DNA of 18,868 nt from Zygnema cylindricum (taxonomy: Eukaryota; Streptophyta; Zygnematophyceae; Zygnematales; Zygnemataceae): contig JBBHKE010000234.1 in the NCBI GenBank assembly GCA_037447655.1, positions 1 to 18,868 of the forward strand. Reading direction: 5' to 3'. The position numbers were made by a program, and so were the translations under genes. This document shows positions 1 through 8,083 of this stretch, in pieces (the stretch's first letter is position 1; every line of letters begins with the position of its first letter). The notes under the pieces were generated by a model. That model saw nothing but the letters and a program-made list of their open reading frames with translations. It was not told where the DNA came from and did no database searches.

Positions 1-430
1 AGACGTATCAAGAGTGAGAATCAGATCTGTGTTTCACACGTGTAGAAAAAGTACGGTACGGACAGACGTATCATGAGTGAGAATCAGATCTGTGTTTCAC
101 ACGTGTAGAAAAAGTACGGTACGGACAAAGGCCTCAAGAGAGTGAATCGGATCTATGTTTCACACGTGTAGAAAAAGTACGGTACGGACAAAGGCCTCAA
201 GAGAGTAAATCAGATCTATGTTTCAGACGTGTAAAAAAAGTACGGTACGGACAGGTGCCTCAAGATAGCGAATTAGATCTATGTTTCACAGGTGCAAAAA
301 AAAAAACCGGTACGGACAGGTGCCTCAAGAGAGTGAATCAGAGCTATGTTTCACACGTGGGAAAAAAGTAATACGGACAGACGCCTCTAAGGAGCGGATC
401 AGAGCTACGTTTCACATGTGCGAAGGCAGA
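1..430. repeat. 63-bp minisatellite, about 6.8 units, truncated by the window edge
   Basis: Units begin at 1, 64, 127, 190, 253, 318 and 379. The first four are exactly 63 bp, then 65, 61 and a decaying partial unit. Each unit runs through a GAATCAGATCT-like block, GTTTCACACGTGT, an A-rich spacer and GTACGGTACGGAC. Units 1-2 start AGACGTATCA, while units 3-6 start with AAGGCCTCAAG or GGTGCCTCAAG versions, so there are at least two subtypes. The CACGTG core is intact in units 1, 2, 3 and 6 (37-42, 100-105, 163-168, 354-359) and mutated in the rest. Units decay to the right, so the array edge is probably near 430 and its younger core lies left of the window. The frame open from 281 to 586 starts inside the array and is not credible as a gene. 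Confidence 0.95.
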
Positions 431-522
431 TCCGGAGATCGAGCTGGTGGGAAAAGGGTGAGGAAAGAACGGCGAAACTTACTGTCCGATGCTTTCATTT
501 TCGGCTCCGCCCATGCGGGTGC

Positions 523-715
523 CACGTGGAGCGTGACAATTAGTAGCGTGGTGATCATGGACGTCAAGAAAGCCATGGCTGCTTAATCGCCACGTCACGA
601 GGTTTCTTCTAGAGAAAGACACGTGGTAGATTCTTTCCCAAGGAGCGATGTAGATCGATTAGGTTTTCGACATCAAATCCCGTTTCTTAAATATTCCTTG
701 CATGTGACGTGACGT
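523..715. promoter_or_regulatory. Cluster of ACGT-core sites (G-box / ABRE-like)
   Basis: CACGTG occurs at 523-528 within GCCACGTGGA and at 620-625 within ACACGTGG. CCACGTCAC lies near 591, and TGACGTGACGTCG near 704. ACGT cores of this type bind plant bZIP and bHLH factors. The imperfect heat-shock-like palindrome TTCTAGAGAA lies near 607. Several sites within 200 bp, just upstream of a TATA box, suggest a promoter, but the same motif is also spread by the neighbouring minisatellite, so part of the density may be repeat-driven. Function is inferred only. Confidence 0.35.
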
Positions 716-830
716 CGAAGTTTAAACGTACGGTCGACTTATGATTGTCGGTTTGTCGTACACGCCAGGGCAGAATAATAAAATTCCCGACTCGACGCAG
801 TCGTGGTGGCGATCTTTTTCTTTGACTTCC

Positions 831-838
831 TATAAAAG
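831..838 (+). promoter_or_regulatory. Candidate TATA box
   Basis: TATAAAAG stands in a non-A/T-rich context (TTCC before it, ACAATAAACG after) about 60 bp upstream of an ATG with good context at 899. ACGT-core sites lie 110-310 bp upstream. This is the best core-promoter candidate in the first 3 kb. No transcript evidence is available from sequence alone. Confidence 0.3.
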
Positions 839-898
839 ACAATAAACGTACGGCATGTTCGTACATAAGTACAGTCAACATTGTTCTAAAGTAGTAAA

Positions 899-1024
899 AT
901 GGATTCGGTGCCGTACGGCAGTACCGCACTATATTCCAAGAGCATGATTCCCGTAACTACACCGTGTATGCAGAAGTGGGGAATATTCGCCAAGAACACT
1001 ATTTTGGGTTACGGCGGACTTTAA
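899..1024 (+). CDS. Short ORF of 41 codons downstream of a TATA box, unknown
   Basis: The ATG at 899 has A at -3 and G at +4 (AAAATGG), a favourable plant context. The frame stops at TAA 1022-1024. The product starts MDSVPYGSTALYSKS and has no recognisable domain, signal peptide or membrane segment. The 12-bp palindrome TGCCGTACGGCA (909-920) lies inside it. It could be a small peptide gene, a first exon, an upstream ORF, or chance. The only support is its position relative to the TATA box and ACGT cluster. Confidence 0.15.
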   Translation: MDSVPYGSTALYSKSMIPVTTPCMQKWGIFAKNTILGYGGL

Positions 1025-1319
1025 AATGGCGAAAAATGTATCGGCAGAGGTGAATCGGCGTTATCGACAGACATGTTTCTATCTACGTAACGATTTATCA
1101 GCGTTTTCGTACACGGTGGATTCAAATCCACGGAATGCCCCGAAAGTGAAAAAAATTGCGGCTGGATATCTTGACGCTCCCTTTGCCATCCATTGACCTT
1201 CTTGGAAAGGACTTAGGGTTTTAAAACATAGTTGTCCTATTCGTACGGATTTCGACTTTTTTCCGAAAACTACGTAGTATTCGTTACTTTCACACCGTTC
1301 GTTAGTTTTCGCTGTACGA
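1025..1319. other. Non-coding stretch, nothing recognised
   Basis: Mixed-composition sequence with a few TATCGG/TCGGC-like words near 1050 and one TTAGGGTTTT telomere-like word near 1214. No ORF of note, RNA gene or repeat boundary was seen. Confidence 0.5.
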
Positions 1320-1860
1320 TGTACGAAAACGTACGGAAACCGTCCCCTTAACCCTAAAAAATCCTTAAAAAATCCTAAAAACGTACGAAAAGCATACGGA
1401 AATGTACGTCGTTGTACGACATGTGTACCCTAAAAACCTTAGGAGTACGGATAATGTAAGGCAATTGTACTGTAATTTAACGGAATGTACGAAATGCACG
1501 GGAAGTACCCTAAACACCCTAAAATCCCCCTTTCACTAACCCTAAAAGTACTGAAATATACGGACGCCGTACGTAGATGTACGAAAAATGTAAGTCCGTA
1601 TAACTGAAATATACGGAAAAGTACGAAAATGTACCCTAAAAATCTCAAAATAATAACCGTCAAAAGTACGAAAAAATACGGACACTGTACGTAAATGTAC
1701 AAATAATAGTTGGATGTTTAACATAAATATTTGAGAACGCACGAGAATGTACCCTAAAATTCCTCAAACCCCTTAAAAGTACTGAAATGTATGAATATAG
1801 TACGCAAATGTACGAAAATGTACAGGTACATAGTCAGGTACGCATTTAATAACATTTTTT
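1320..1860. repeat. Degenerate tandem array rich in GTAC cores and CCCTAAA heptamers
   Basis: The words GTACGAAAATGTAC, TACGGA and GTACCCTAAAA recur. The anchor AAAAGTA is at 1544, 1662 and 1775 (steps of 118 and 113 bp). The anchor GTACCC is at 1425, 1505, 1631 and 1749. So roughly 115-bp units with indels are present. CCCTAAA is the plant telomere heptamer, but it appears singly rather than in tandem. Two minus-strand frames here (1439-1702 and 1542-1742) are open because the repeat lacks stops on that strand, and the translations share the same low-complexity words, so I do not call them genes. Confidence 0.7.
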
Positions 1861-1877
1861 TCATTGTTAAATGCGTA
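1839..1877. repeat. Inverted repeat, 11-bp perfect arms
   Basis: TACGCATTTAA at 1839-1849 and TTAAATGCGTA at 1867-1877 are perfect reverse complements around a 17-base T-rich loop. It marks the right end of the GTAC-rich array. There is no T-run after it to suggest a terminator, and no target duplication that would mark it as a transposon end. Confidence 0.75.
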
Positions 1878-3384
1878 TCGTGCGTAGTATTCACACACTC
1901 GTTTCGTGCGTATTATGCGCACAGGACAACTACGCTTTTTCTCATAGATGTGTAATTAGTACAGATTTCGACTTTTGTACAGCAATTACGTACACCGTGA
2001 ATCGTTATTACTCGTTATTATTAGGGTGAACTAATATTGTTTTACATTTAGTCGCATGGACAATGTCACAAATATGCATGTGATCGATAGTGCCACAAGA
2101 AATCAGACGCTTAAAACAACTAAAAAAATGGCCTTACAATTTTATGAGTGTGCATACCATCTACAAATGCCATGAGTTTAAGTAATAGCATTTTCCAAGC
2201 ATTGGAATATCAAAAAGTAATACAAAGAATCTTCACCACTCAACAACTTTTGTTCGCTAAGTTATGGTTGTATGGGCTCAAAGCCTCAACTAAACTGGCT
2301 TACAAAAACGTCCATATAAGTCTATAACAACATACTTTTTGGGTGAATGACCAAGATGGTTATTCAGTCTGAGGAAACTGATCTCAACGTTGGCCATTTG
2401 CACTTTTTCTCGTATTATTTACAAACAAATTGATATTGGGTTTGGGTTTTGCCTTAATCCTAGACGAGTGCAAACTGTGGAGATTTGACTACGACATCGT
2501 GGATCGCTTTTGGTTTTAAAAGAAAATCAGTGTAGGGAAACAAATAATGTTATTATTATTTTCTTGGGTTGAAGTGTCTAAGCCCTAACCGAACATTAAT
2601 TACAATTAACACACCTAACACTAATTTACTTACACATTCCCGTGGTGTAGACATTAAAGTGTTCTTTCACACAGTCGAAGTTTGAGCATGTGAAAGGAAG
2701 TTCGCGTTTGTGAATAGGAAACATTCCTCTTGGTTTCTATTTCTTCGGATCAAATTTGAGTGTACTTTTCAGTGTTAATGCTAGTTACTTTCTCGTATCG
2801 ACATCGTTATGAGATAACTTTGATGTAGTGTTGTACAAAACAACAAAAAAAACTTACAAACTTCCACGTTGCATACAATTACTGTTTACATACCTCTTGA
2901 ATTAGTATAATTGACATTCAATGAACCTTACCTTTATTAACATAGAAAAAAAATAACATTATTGATTATATATTTAGGGGTCGTAATTTGATATAGTGTT
3001 GTGAACACTCAGAGCGTTGCAAAGTGTACCATACCGCTCTTTCCTTATCTCCCCTTACTTGAGCTCGCACCCAAAAAAACCAACATGACAAACTTAATTT
3101 AGACTTTTTAGACCGTACTCACCATAGTCATACTACAAGTAAGACTTTGAAGAAAGAAAGAGGTTGTACTCATATTCGGTTACACGATTCGCTTAGATGA
3201 GTCTTGCAATTCGTTCTCTAGGAAAGAAAGGACACGATGTACAAATTCACAATACGCCAGATCAGCTCCCGAACAAGACAAAAATTACATGATGTAACAC
3301 GTCACCGTGGAAGTCTTGACTGCCATTAGTTTTGTACCTTTCAGTCAAGCAAAAAAAATATACGGATACGGACAAAAGGACAAA
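1878..3384. other. Intergenic AT-rich sequence, no gene recognised
   Basis: About 1.5 kb with no ORF above 60 codons that is independent of repeats, no tRNA-like cloverleaf and no tandem array. TAGTGTTGT at 2826-2834 and 2994-3003 resembles the hAT terminus found further right, but no partner end was found. Several CCCTAA-like and TTTAGGGG words are single. The copia insertion interrupts this stretch at 3390. Confidence 0.5.
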
Positions 3385-3389
3385 TACAC
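3385..3389. repeat. Left target-site duplication of the copia element (TACAC)
   Basis: TACAC directly precedes the left LTR. TATAC directly follows the right LTR at 9375-9379. Four of five bases agree. A 5-bp duplication is the norm for Ty1/copia, and one C-to-T change in an element whose LTRs differ by 2% is unremarkable. Confidence 0.75.
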
Positions 3390-3897
3390 TGTTAGATTCA
3401 ATGTTGTAATCGGCTGTCGTGGCATGTCGCACGGCCGTATTATTTGTCGTTTTGTCTTTGTGGGTGGTTTGGCGTCATTATGTCTTTTAGATCGTTTCGT
3501 AGATTCCTGGTCTCGCGTAGATTCGGTTTTGCGACGACCAGGTTCAATTGTCGTTTGTTATGTACGGGTTTGTTTGGGTTGTACGTTTAGGTACATATTT
3601 TCGTTGTACTTTAGTTTTATGTTGTTTCGCGTATGGACGCGATTTGATTTGTAGGCGCTCAGTGCGCACTTTATAGTTTGGTTTGTTTTGGTTGTTTGGT
3701 TGTGTAACGTTACATTTTCAGTACTATATTCTGCAGCTTAGTGGGAGGGAAAACTTAATCTTTTATGGGAGAAAATGTCCGTGAAATATGTTGGCTTTCG
3801 TGGACAGCTTTCTCTTGTCTCAATGTTTTATTTTTTGAATGTTGGCGAATGCTTCCGCTGTAATCTTGCACTCTGATTTTTGTGTAAGATCCTATCA
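3390..3897 (+). repeat. 5' LTR of the copia element (508 bp)
   Basis: It begins TGTTAGATTC and ends GATCCTATCA, giving the TG...CA ends and a short imperfect terminal inverted repeat. It is the same length as the 3' LTR, with 11 substitutions and no indels. Four of the differences fall within seven bases (3428, 3431, 3432, 3434). The palindromes TGTAACGTTACA (3703-3714) and GCGCTCAGTGCGC (about 3655-3667) are shared by both LTRs. A TTTATAG near 3671 may be the TATA element of the LTR promoter, but this is uncertain, and I see no canonical AATAAA. Confidence 0.97.
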
Positions 3898-3899
3898 AT

Positions 3900-3911
3900 T
3901 GGTATCAGAGC
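3900..3911 (+). promoter_or_regulatory. Primer-binding site, initiator tRNA-Met type
   Basis: TGGTATCAGAGC lies two bases inside the left LTR. It is complementary to the 3' end of plant initiator tRNA-Met and is the site where minus-strand cDNA synthesis starts. It is intact. The match to the plant rather than the animal version of this tRNA is one of the best clues to the host lineage. Confidence 0.95.
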
Positions 3912-3956
3912 TTGTGTGCTCCCTTGAGGTGTAGAAGTGTGGCTAGTTTGGTCGCT

Positions 3957-4475
3957 ATGGGGAGAAAGAAGAAAAATACCCCTTCACCTTTGACGCCTTT
4001 TCCGATATTTCCGCAACCTCCGGACCCGGATCCTCCGGATCCATCCGAATCATCTTTGGATCCGGAAGTAGAAACTCCATTTGCTTTCACCGGCAAAAAT
4101 TTTGAGGAGACCGTTCCGATCGATCCGGTCGGTCAAAAAGAGGAGAATGAGGGGAAAAAGAAGGAGGAAGATGACGCGATGGGAGATCGTCTCCAAAAAC
4201 TGATGGGTGGTCTTTTCCGTTATGTGGATCAGCGGATCTCCGAGGAAAATTGTGTTACTAGATCTCCATTATTCGGAGATCCGATTCCGGATCTAAGCAT
4301 CGGCAATACGGAAGGAGGTGGAGGACATGAGGAGGAGACGAGGGAATTGATTTGTAAGGGAAAACTTCCCATCGATGATGATTCTGATCTTGACGATTGG
4401 AGTGAAGGGGACGAGCAAGTTGAATCTATGTCCGTCAAAATTGTCATCTTCAATGGGACAAATTATCAATCGTAG
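3957..4475 (+). pseudogene. N-terminal extension of Gag, ending at a premature stop
   Basis: 172 codons from MGRKKKNTPSPL to a TAG at 4473-4475. The segment opens basic, becomes proline-rich (PQPPDPDPPDPSES), then strongly acidic and glycine-containing (IDDDSDLDDWSEGDEQ). Only the last dozen residues (KIVIFNGTNYQ) look like the usual start of a copia Gag, so about 160 residues are an extension with no domain I recognise. Codon phase continues past the stop into the Gag core, so the stop is a lesion, not the natural end. It may be disordered and could serve packaging or regulation, but that is speculation. Confidence 0.85.
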
Positions 4476-5500
4476 AAGAAATATATCAAAGGTCAATTTA
4501 AATTGAAACGGCTTTGGAAGGTGGTAAAAGGGGTGGACAAGATGCCTACCTCGGATCGGAGAGCTTATCGTGTGTGGATGAAGAAAAATCTTTCCGCTAT
4601 TGGCGGTTTATTTCAATCATGTAGCACTTCTATACATGATCTATTCCTTACCCGAAAATTTGCCCATGATTGTTGGGTGGCTCTTGAGAATCACTTCGAA
4701 AAGAGTCTTCAAAATAAGGGGCAACACATTTATACCGATTATACCTCATTTAAGGTCAAGTCGAGTGAGTCGATCGATGAAGCCGCGAAGAGATTCAATA
4801 TAATTATCGAGCAACTCGCAAACTTGGGAAAGTTCATCGATGAGAGTGATAAGGCATCGGTCTTCATCCATGCCTTAACGGAGAAAATGATACATTTGAG
4901 GGACATTCTTTTATCGAGGGATTCGAACACTTTGGATTCGATTATCACTTTCCTCAAATCCACCGAGGCGAATCGTCCGAGTTCATCGAGGGGACCCCAA
5001 CCGACCGGTTCCCTCAATGAGACGACACCGGAAACGCCCGATCTAAATTATATGCGGGGAAGAGGAGGTAGAAAAGGTGGAAATCCGAGAGGAAGAGGGG
5101 GAAGAGGACACGAAAGGGTCGGGAGATCTCCTTCCCAACCCGGATATTCAGATCTAACCAATATTGCTTGCTTTCAGTGCGGCAAACTTGGTCACATGGC
5201 GGCTTCTTGCCCGGACAAGGAGCGTCAATGCCATTTTTGCGGGAAATGGGGCCATATTAGCCCCCAATGTTATTCAAAGGCTGAAAATGGAGGAGCGGGC
5301 GGTAGAGGAGGCGGCGGCGGTAGAGGAAATGGCGGCGGTAGAGGAGACGGCGGCGGTCGATACGGTGGACGTAGTAGCGGTCGCCTTGGCGGCCGCGGTG
5401 GTCGTGGAGGCCGCAATGGAAGAGGAGGAGGACACTTCATGGGTGACGATTACTTTGAGGGAGGCGACGAAGCGCAAATATTTTCCGCCCTTAACCTATC
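4476..5500 (+). pseudogene. Gag core with two CCHC zinc knuckles and RGG-rich segments
   Basis: Same frame as the upstream segment. It holds a copia-type Gag (UBN2 family) helical core to about 4960, including FKVKSSESIDEAAKRFNII. An RG-rich patch follows (5052-5127), then knuckle one, CX2CX4HX4C (CFQCGKLGHMAASC, 5169-5210), and knuckle two (CHFCGKWGHISPQC, 5229-5270). A long glycine/arginine-rich stretch runs from about 5289 to 5436 with many RGG and GGRG triplets, and the segment ends with GDDYFEGGDE. Gag packages the RNA genome into cytoplasmic particles. Knuckles and RGG boxes both bind nucleic acid. The first candidate codon here, TTG at 4503, is not a start but part of the interrupted frame. 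Confidence 0.9.
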
Positions 5501-5814
5501 GCTTGATCTTTTGGCAGGTTCTACGCTACACGAAAAAGAGTGGATTATTGACTCAGGAGCATCACATCACGTTTGTACCGACGCTTCACTCTTTGACGAT
5601 TTTCGCGAACTCACGGTACCAAAACGAATCACTGTCGCAAGTGGACAAGTGATTTCGATAAGTACCGTGGGTACTGTATGGTTGGATTTACCAAGTTTGG
5701 ACTCACGTGGGGTAGAAAAAGTTACGCAAACTCAATTAACTAATGTTTTGTACTTACCCGAAGGTTCAGTGAACCTTCTCAGTGTACCACAGATTCAACG
5801 AGCGGGCGAGCGGG
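5501..5814 (+). pseudogene. Retroviral-type aspartic protease, interrupted by the frameshift
   Basis: The active-site motif is WIIDSGASHHVC at 5541-5576, with catalytic Asp at 5550-5552 in the D-S/T-G triad. It continues with a glycine and hydrophobic pattern typical of the flap and body (ITVASGQVISISTVGTVWL) and a motif LTNVLYLPEGSVNLLSV. This enzyme would cut the polyprotein into Gag, protease, integrase and reverse transcriptase. The reading frame leaves phase at the 8-bp duplication 5799-5814 and would end at 5847-5849, so only a truncated Gag-protease could be made even without the upstream stop. Confidence 0.9.
5799..5814 (+). repeat. 8-bp tandem duplication causing the gag-pol frameshift
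   Basis: CGAGCGGG occurs twice back to back (5799-5806 and 5807-5814). Before it, coding is in the phase of positions divisible by three. After it, the integrase frame is offset by two, exactly what 8 inserted bases produce. Ignoring one copy leaves a continuous frame through the end of protease. This looks like replication slippage in a GC-rich word, not a programmed frameshift, since copia elements normally use one frame and no slippery heptamer is evident. Confidence 0.9.
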
Positions 5815-7288
5815 CGGCAATGTACTTGCGTACGGAGATTCCACAATAAAAATTGTACGATCTGATGGTGTACAAATAGGTGAAGGAGAGGTCACGGATT
5901 TTATGCATAGTCGACTCAAATGGCGTCGGCCGAAATCCCAACCAAATTCTGATGGTGTTATTTCGCAAATTTCCGAATTGAAAGGTGATCTAACCTTGTG
6001 GCACCATCGAATGTGTCACACATCGGAGACGAGTTTACGACGGATGATTAAAAATGGAAGCGTAAGGGGATTAGACTTGGCGTCGGGAGAGAAAATTAAC
6101 GGATGTGATGGGTGTAGTAAGGGGAGACAAATCCGAAAGCCGCATCTGGCTAAGGATCCGATGCATCGATCTAAGCATCCGCTTGATCTTGTGCACATTG
6201 ATTTATGCGGGGACGTGAAACCGGAAACGATTGGTGGAAACAAATATATTATGGTGGTGGTGGACGACTTCTCTCGCTTCACATGGGTAATTTTACTTAA
6301 ACACAAATCCGAAGTATTTTTACGCTTTCAAGAGTGGCATGTGATGGCCGAAAGGCAATGTGAGAGAAAGTTAAAATCCATTAGATCGGATAACGGAGGG
6401 GAATTTCTTGCTTTTGATCCTTATTGTAAAGAGTGGGAAATTTCTCATCAATATACCGCATCTTACTCACCGGAATCTAATGGCGTTGCCGAGAGGAAAA
6501 ATCGTACTCTTCAAGAAATGGTACGATCCATGGTACACGGATCCGGGAGGAGTATTCATTTATGGGGCGATGCAATTTTAACGGCGAATTATATTTGCAA
6601 TTGGCGAATCACGTCGGTTTCGGGTGATAAAACTCCGTATGAGTTGTGGTATGGGCGAAAGCCTACTCTACACCACATTCGGATTTGGGGATGTCGTGCG
6701 TCGGTTTATATTCAAGCACAAAAAAGAAAAGGTAAATTTGCATCGAGGAGTTGGAGTGGTTATTTCGTTGGATATAGTGAAAAAGGGAGTCTTTATCGAG
6801 TTTATGATCCGATTCGTAATATCATTGAGGAATCAAGAAATGTGGATTTTCACGAGGACTTATTATCTACAATCTCTCGATCGGCTAATCGAAATTCTAA
6901 TCTTGATTTTCATGAGGAATTTGAAATTGGTGATCTTAATGACATTGAGGGTTCGGATTCGGAAATTGAGCCGGAATCCACCTCCAATGTTAAGAGGGGG
7001 AAAGGTAAAATTAAGGAGAATGTAAATTTTGGTAACATTGGTGGGGATTGGAGAAGCGAAAATTCCCGAATGTCTTCGGACACGAGGATATCTTCGTCTT
7101 CTAAATCAAGTGAAGCGATTGTTATTGAGGAGGAACCGGCAAAGGCGGAGAAAGAATTTGAGCCGAGGAGGAGTATGCGAGAAAATAGGGGAAAGAAACC
7201 GGCTCGTCTTTCTTTTGATGGTAAGGGGAATGTGGAAAATTCATATTATTTTATTTTTGCGGAGAGAGAGGATGATTTTATTTTATAG
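5815..7288 (+). pseudogene. Copia integrase region, closed by a TAG
   Basis: Frame continues from the duplication. The first internal ATG is at 5903, but it is unlikely to be a real start. A pre-integrase zinc finger runs from about 5990 (LTLWHHRMCH) to about 6130 (CDGC), an HHCC pattern. The rve catalytic core follows: first Asp at 6200-6202 (HIDLCGD), second Asp at 6389-6391 (RSDNGGEF), Glu at 6491-6493 (NGVAERKNR). There are 62 residues between the two Asp and 33 between the second Asp and Glu, slightly under the usual 35. A C-terminal part with a WG.GYS motif and an acidic, serine-rich linker follow. Integrase inserts the cDNA into host DNA. The frame stops at TAG 7286-7288, inside the linker. 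Confidence 0.93.
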
Positions 7289-8083
7289 CAATCATTATGT
7301 GAAAATAAGCCGGGCGATCCACAATCGTATGTGGAAGCACAAAAATCATGCGATTGGGAGAAGCATTGGAAACCGGCATGGGAACGAGAACTTCAATCTA
7401 TTATTGACAACCGTACGTTTGAGGAGGTAAGCCTACCGGAGGGTAAAAAGGCTATTGATGCGAAGTGGATTTTTAAAACCAAAACAAGTGCATCGGGGGA
7501 AGTAGTAAAACATAAGGCTCGGCTAGTTTGCAAGGGCTTTCAACAAAGGGAGGGGATAGATTATACAGAGACATATGCACCGGTTGTTAAATTTGATTCA
7601 TTGAGGATGATTATTGCTATTGCCGCTACCGGCAAAAAGCACATTCACCAAATGGACGTAGAGATAGCGTTCTTGAATGGTGACTTAGAGAAGGAGGTTT
7701 ATATGAAAGTTCCGGAGGGAGTAGTGTCGAAAGAGGGGAAGGTATGGCGGCTGCGAAAGTCCTTGTACGGACTAAAACAGGCACCGCGGACTTGGTATTT
7801 ACGATTACACAAGGTCCTTACCGAATTTGGATTCATCCGAACAGTTTCAGACTCAGGAGTTTACGTAAAAGGTGAGGGGGAAGATAAAATTATGTTTTCT
7901 GTCTACGTGGATGATTTCTTGATGATATGTGACAAGTTGACGCGAATCGCGGAATTGAAGGAGTACCTACATCTACATTTTAAAGTCACAGATTTGGGGA
8001 ACGTACGATATATTCTTGGGGTGGAAGTTTTGAGGTACGATAATGGGGATATTAAATTGTTGCAAGCGCAATATTGTAAATAA
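7289..8083 (+). pseudogene. Copia reverse transcriptase (RVT_2 type), closed by a TAA
   Basis: Same phase as the integrase. It holds the family motifs in order: KWIFKTK near 7465, KARLVCKGFQQ near 7515, ETYAPVVKFDSLR near 7570, QMDVEIAFLNGDLEKEVYM with catalytic Asp at 7655-7657, LRKSLYGLKQAPRTWY near 7755, and the catalytic YVDDFL with its Asp pair at 7910-7915. All three catalytic acids are present, so the polymerase domain itself is not visibly damaged. Flanking TAG (7286) and TAA (8081) stops cut it off from integrase and RNase H. It would copy the element RNA into DNA inside the particle. Confidence 0.95.

Noticed and set aside
281-586. 101-codon + strand ORF
   Set aside because: It starts inside the 63-bp minisatellite and shows no domain; open by chance across the repeat.
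1439-1742. Two overlapping minus-strand ORFs with hydrophobic translations
   Set aside because: They translate the degenerate GTAC/CCCTAAA array in two frames and share the same repeated words; typical of a stop-poor tandem repeat.
2826-3003. Additional hAT left ends (TAGTGTTGT at 2826 and 2994)
   Set aside because: Same orientation, no inverted partner ACAACACTA nearby, no TATCGG cluster and no 8-bp duplication.
3307-3654. 115-codon ORF, and a matching one at 8901-9131
   Set aside because: Both are translations of the copia LTR, which is non-coding; that they match reflects LTR identity, not a conserved gene.
5799-5814. Programmed frameshift between protease and integrase
   Set aside because: The shift is fully explained by a perfect 8-bp tandem duplication, and copia elements normally use one frame.
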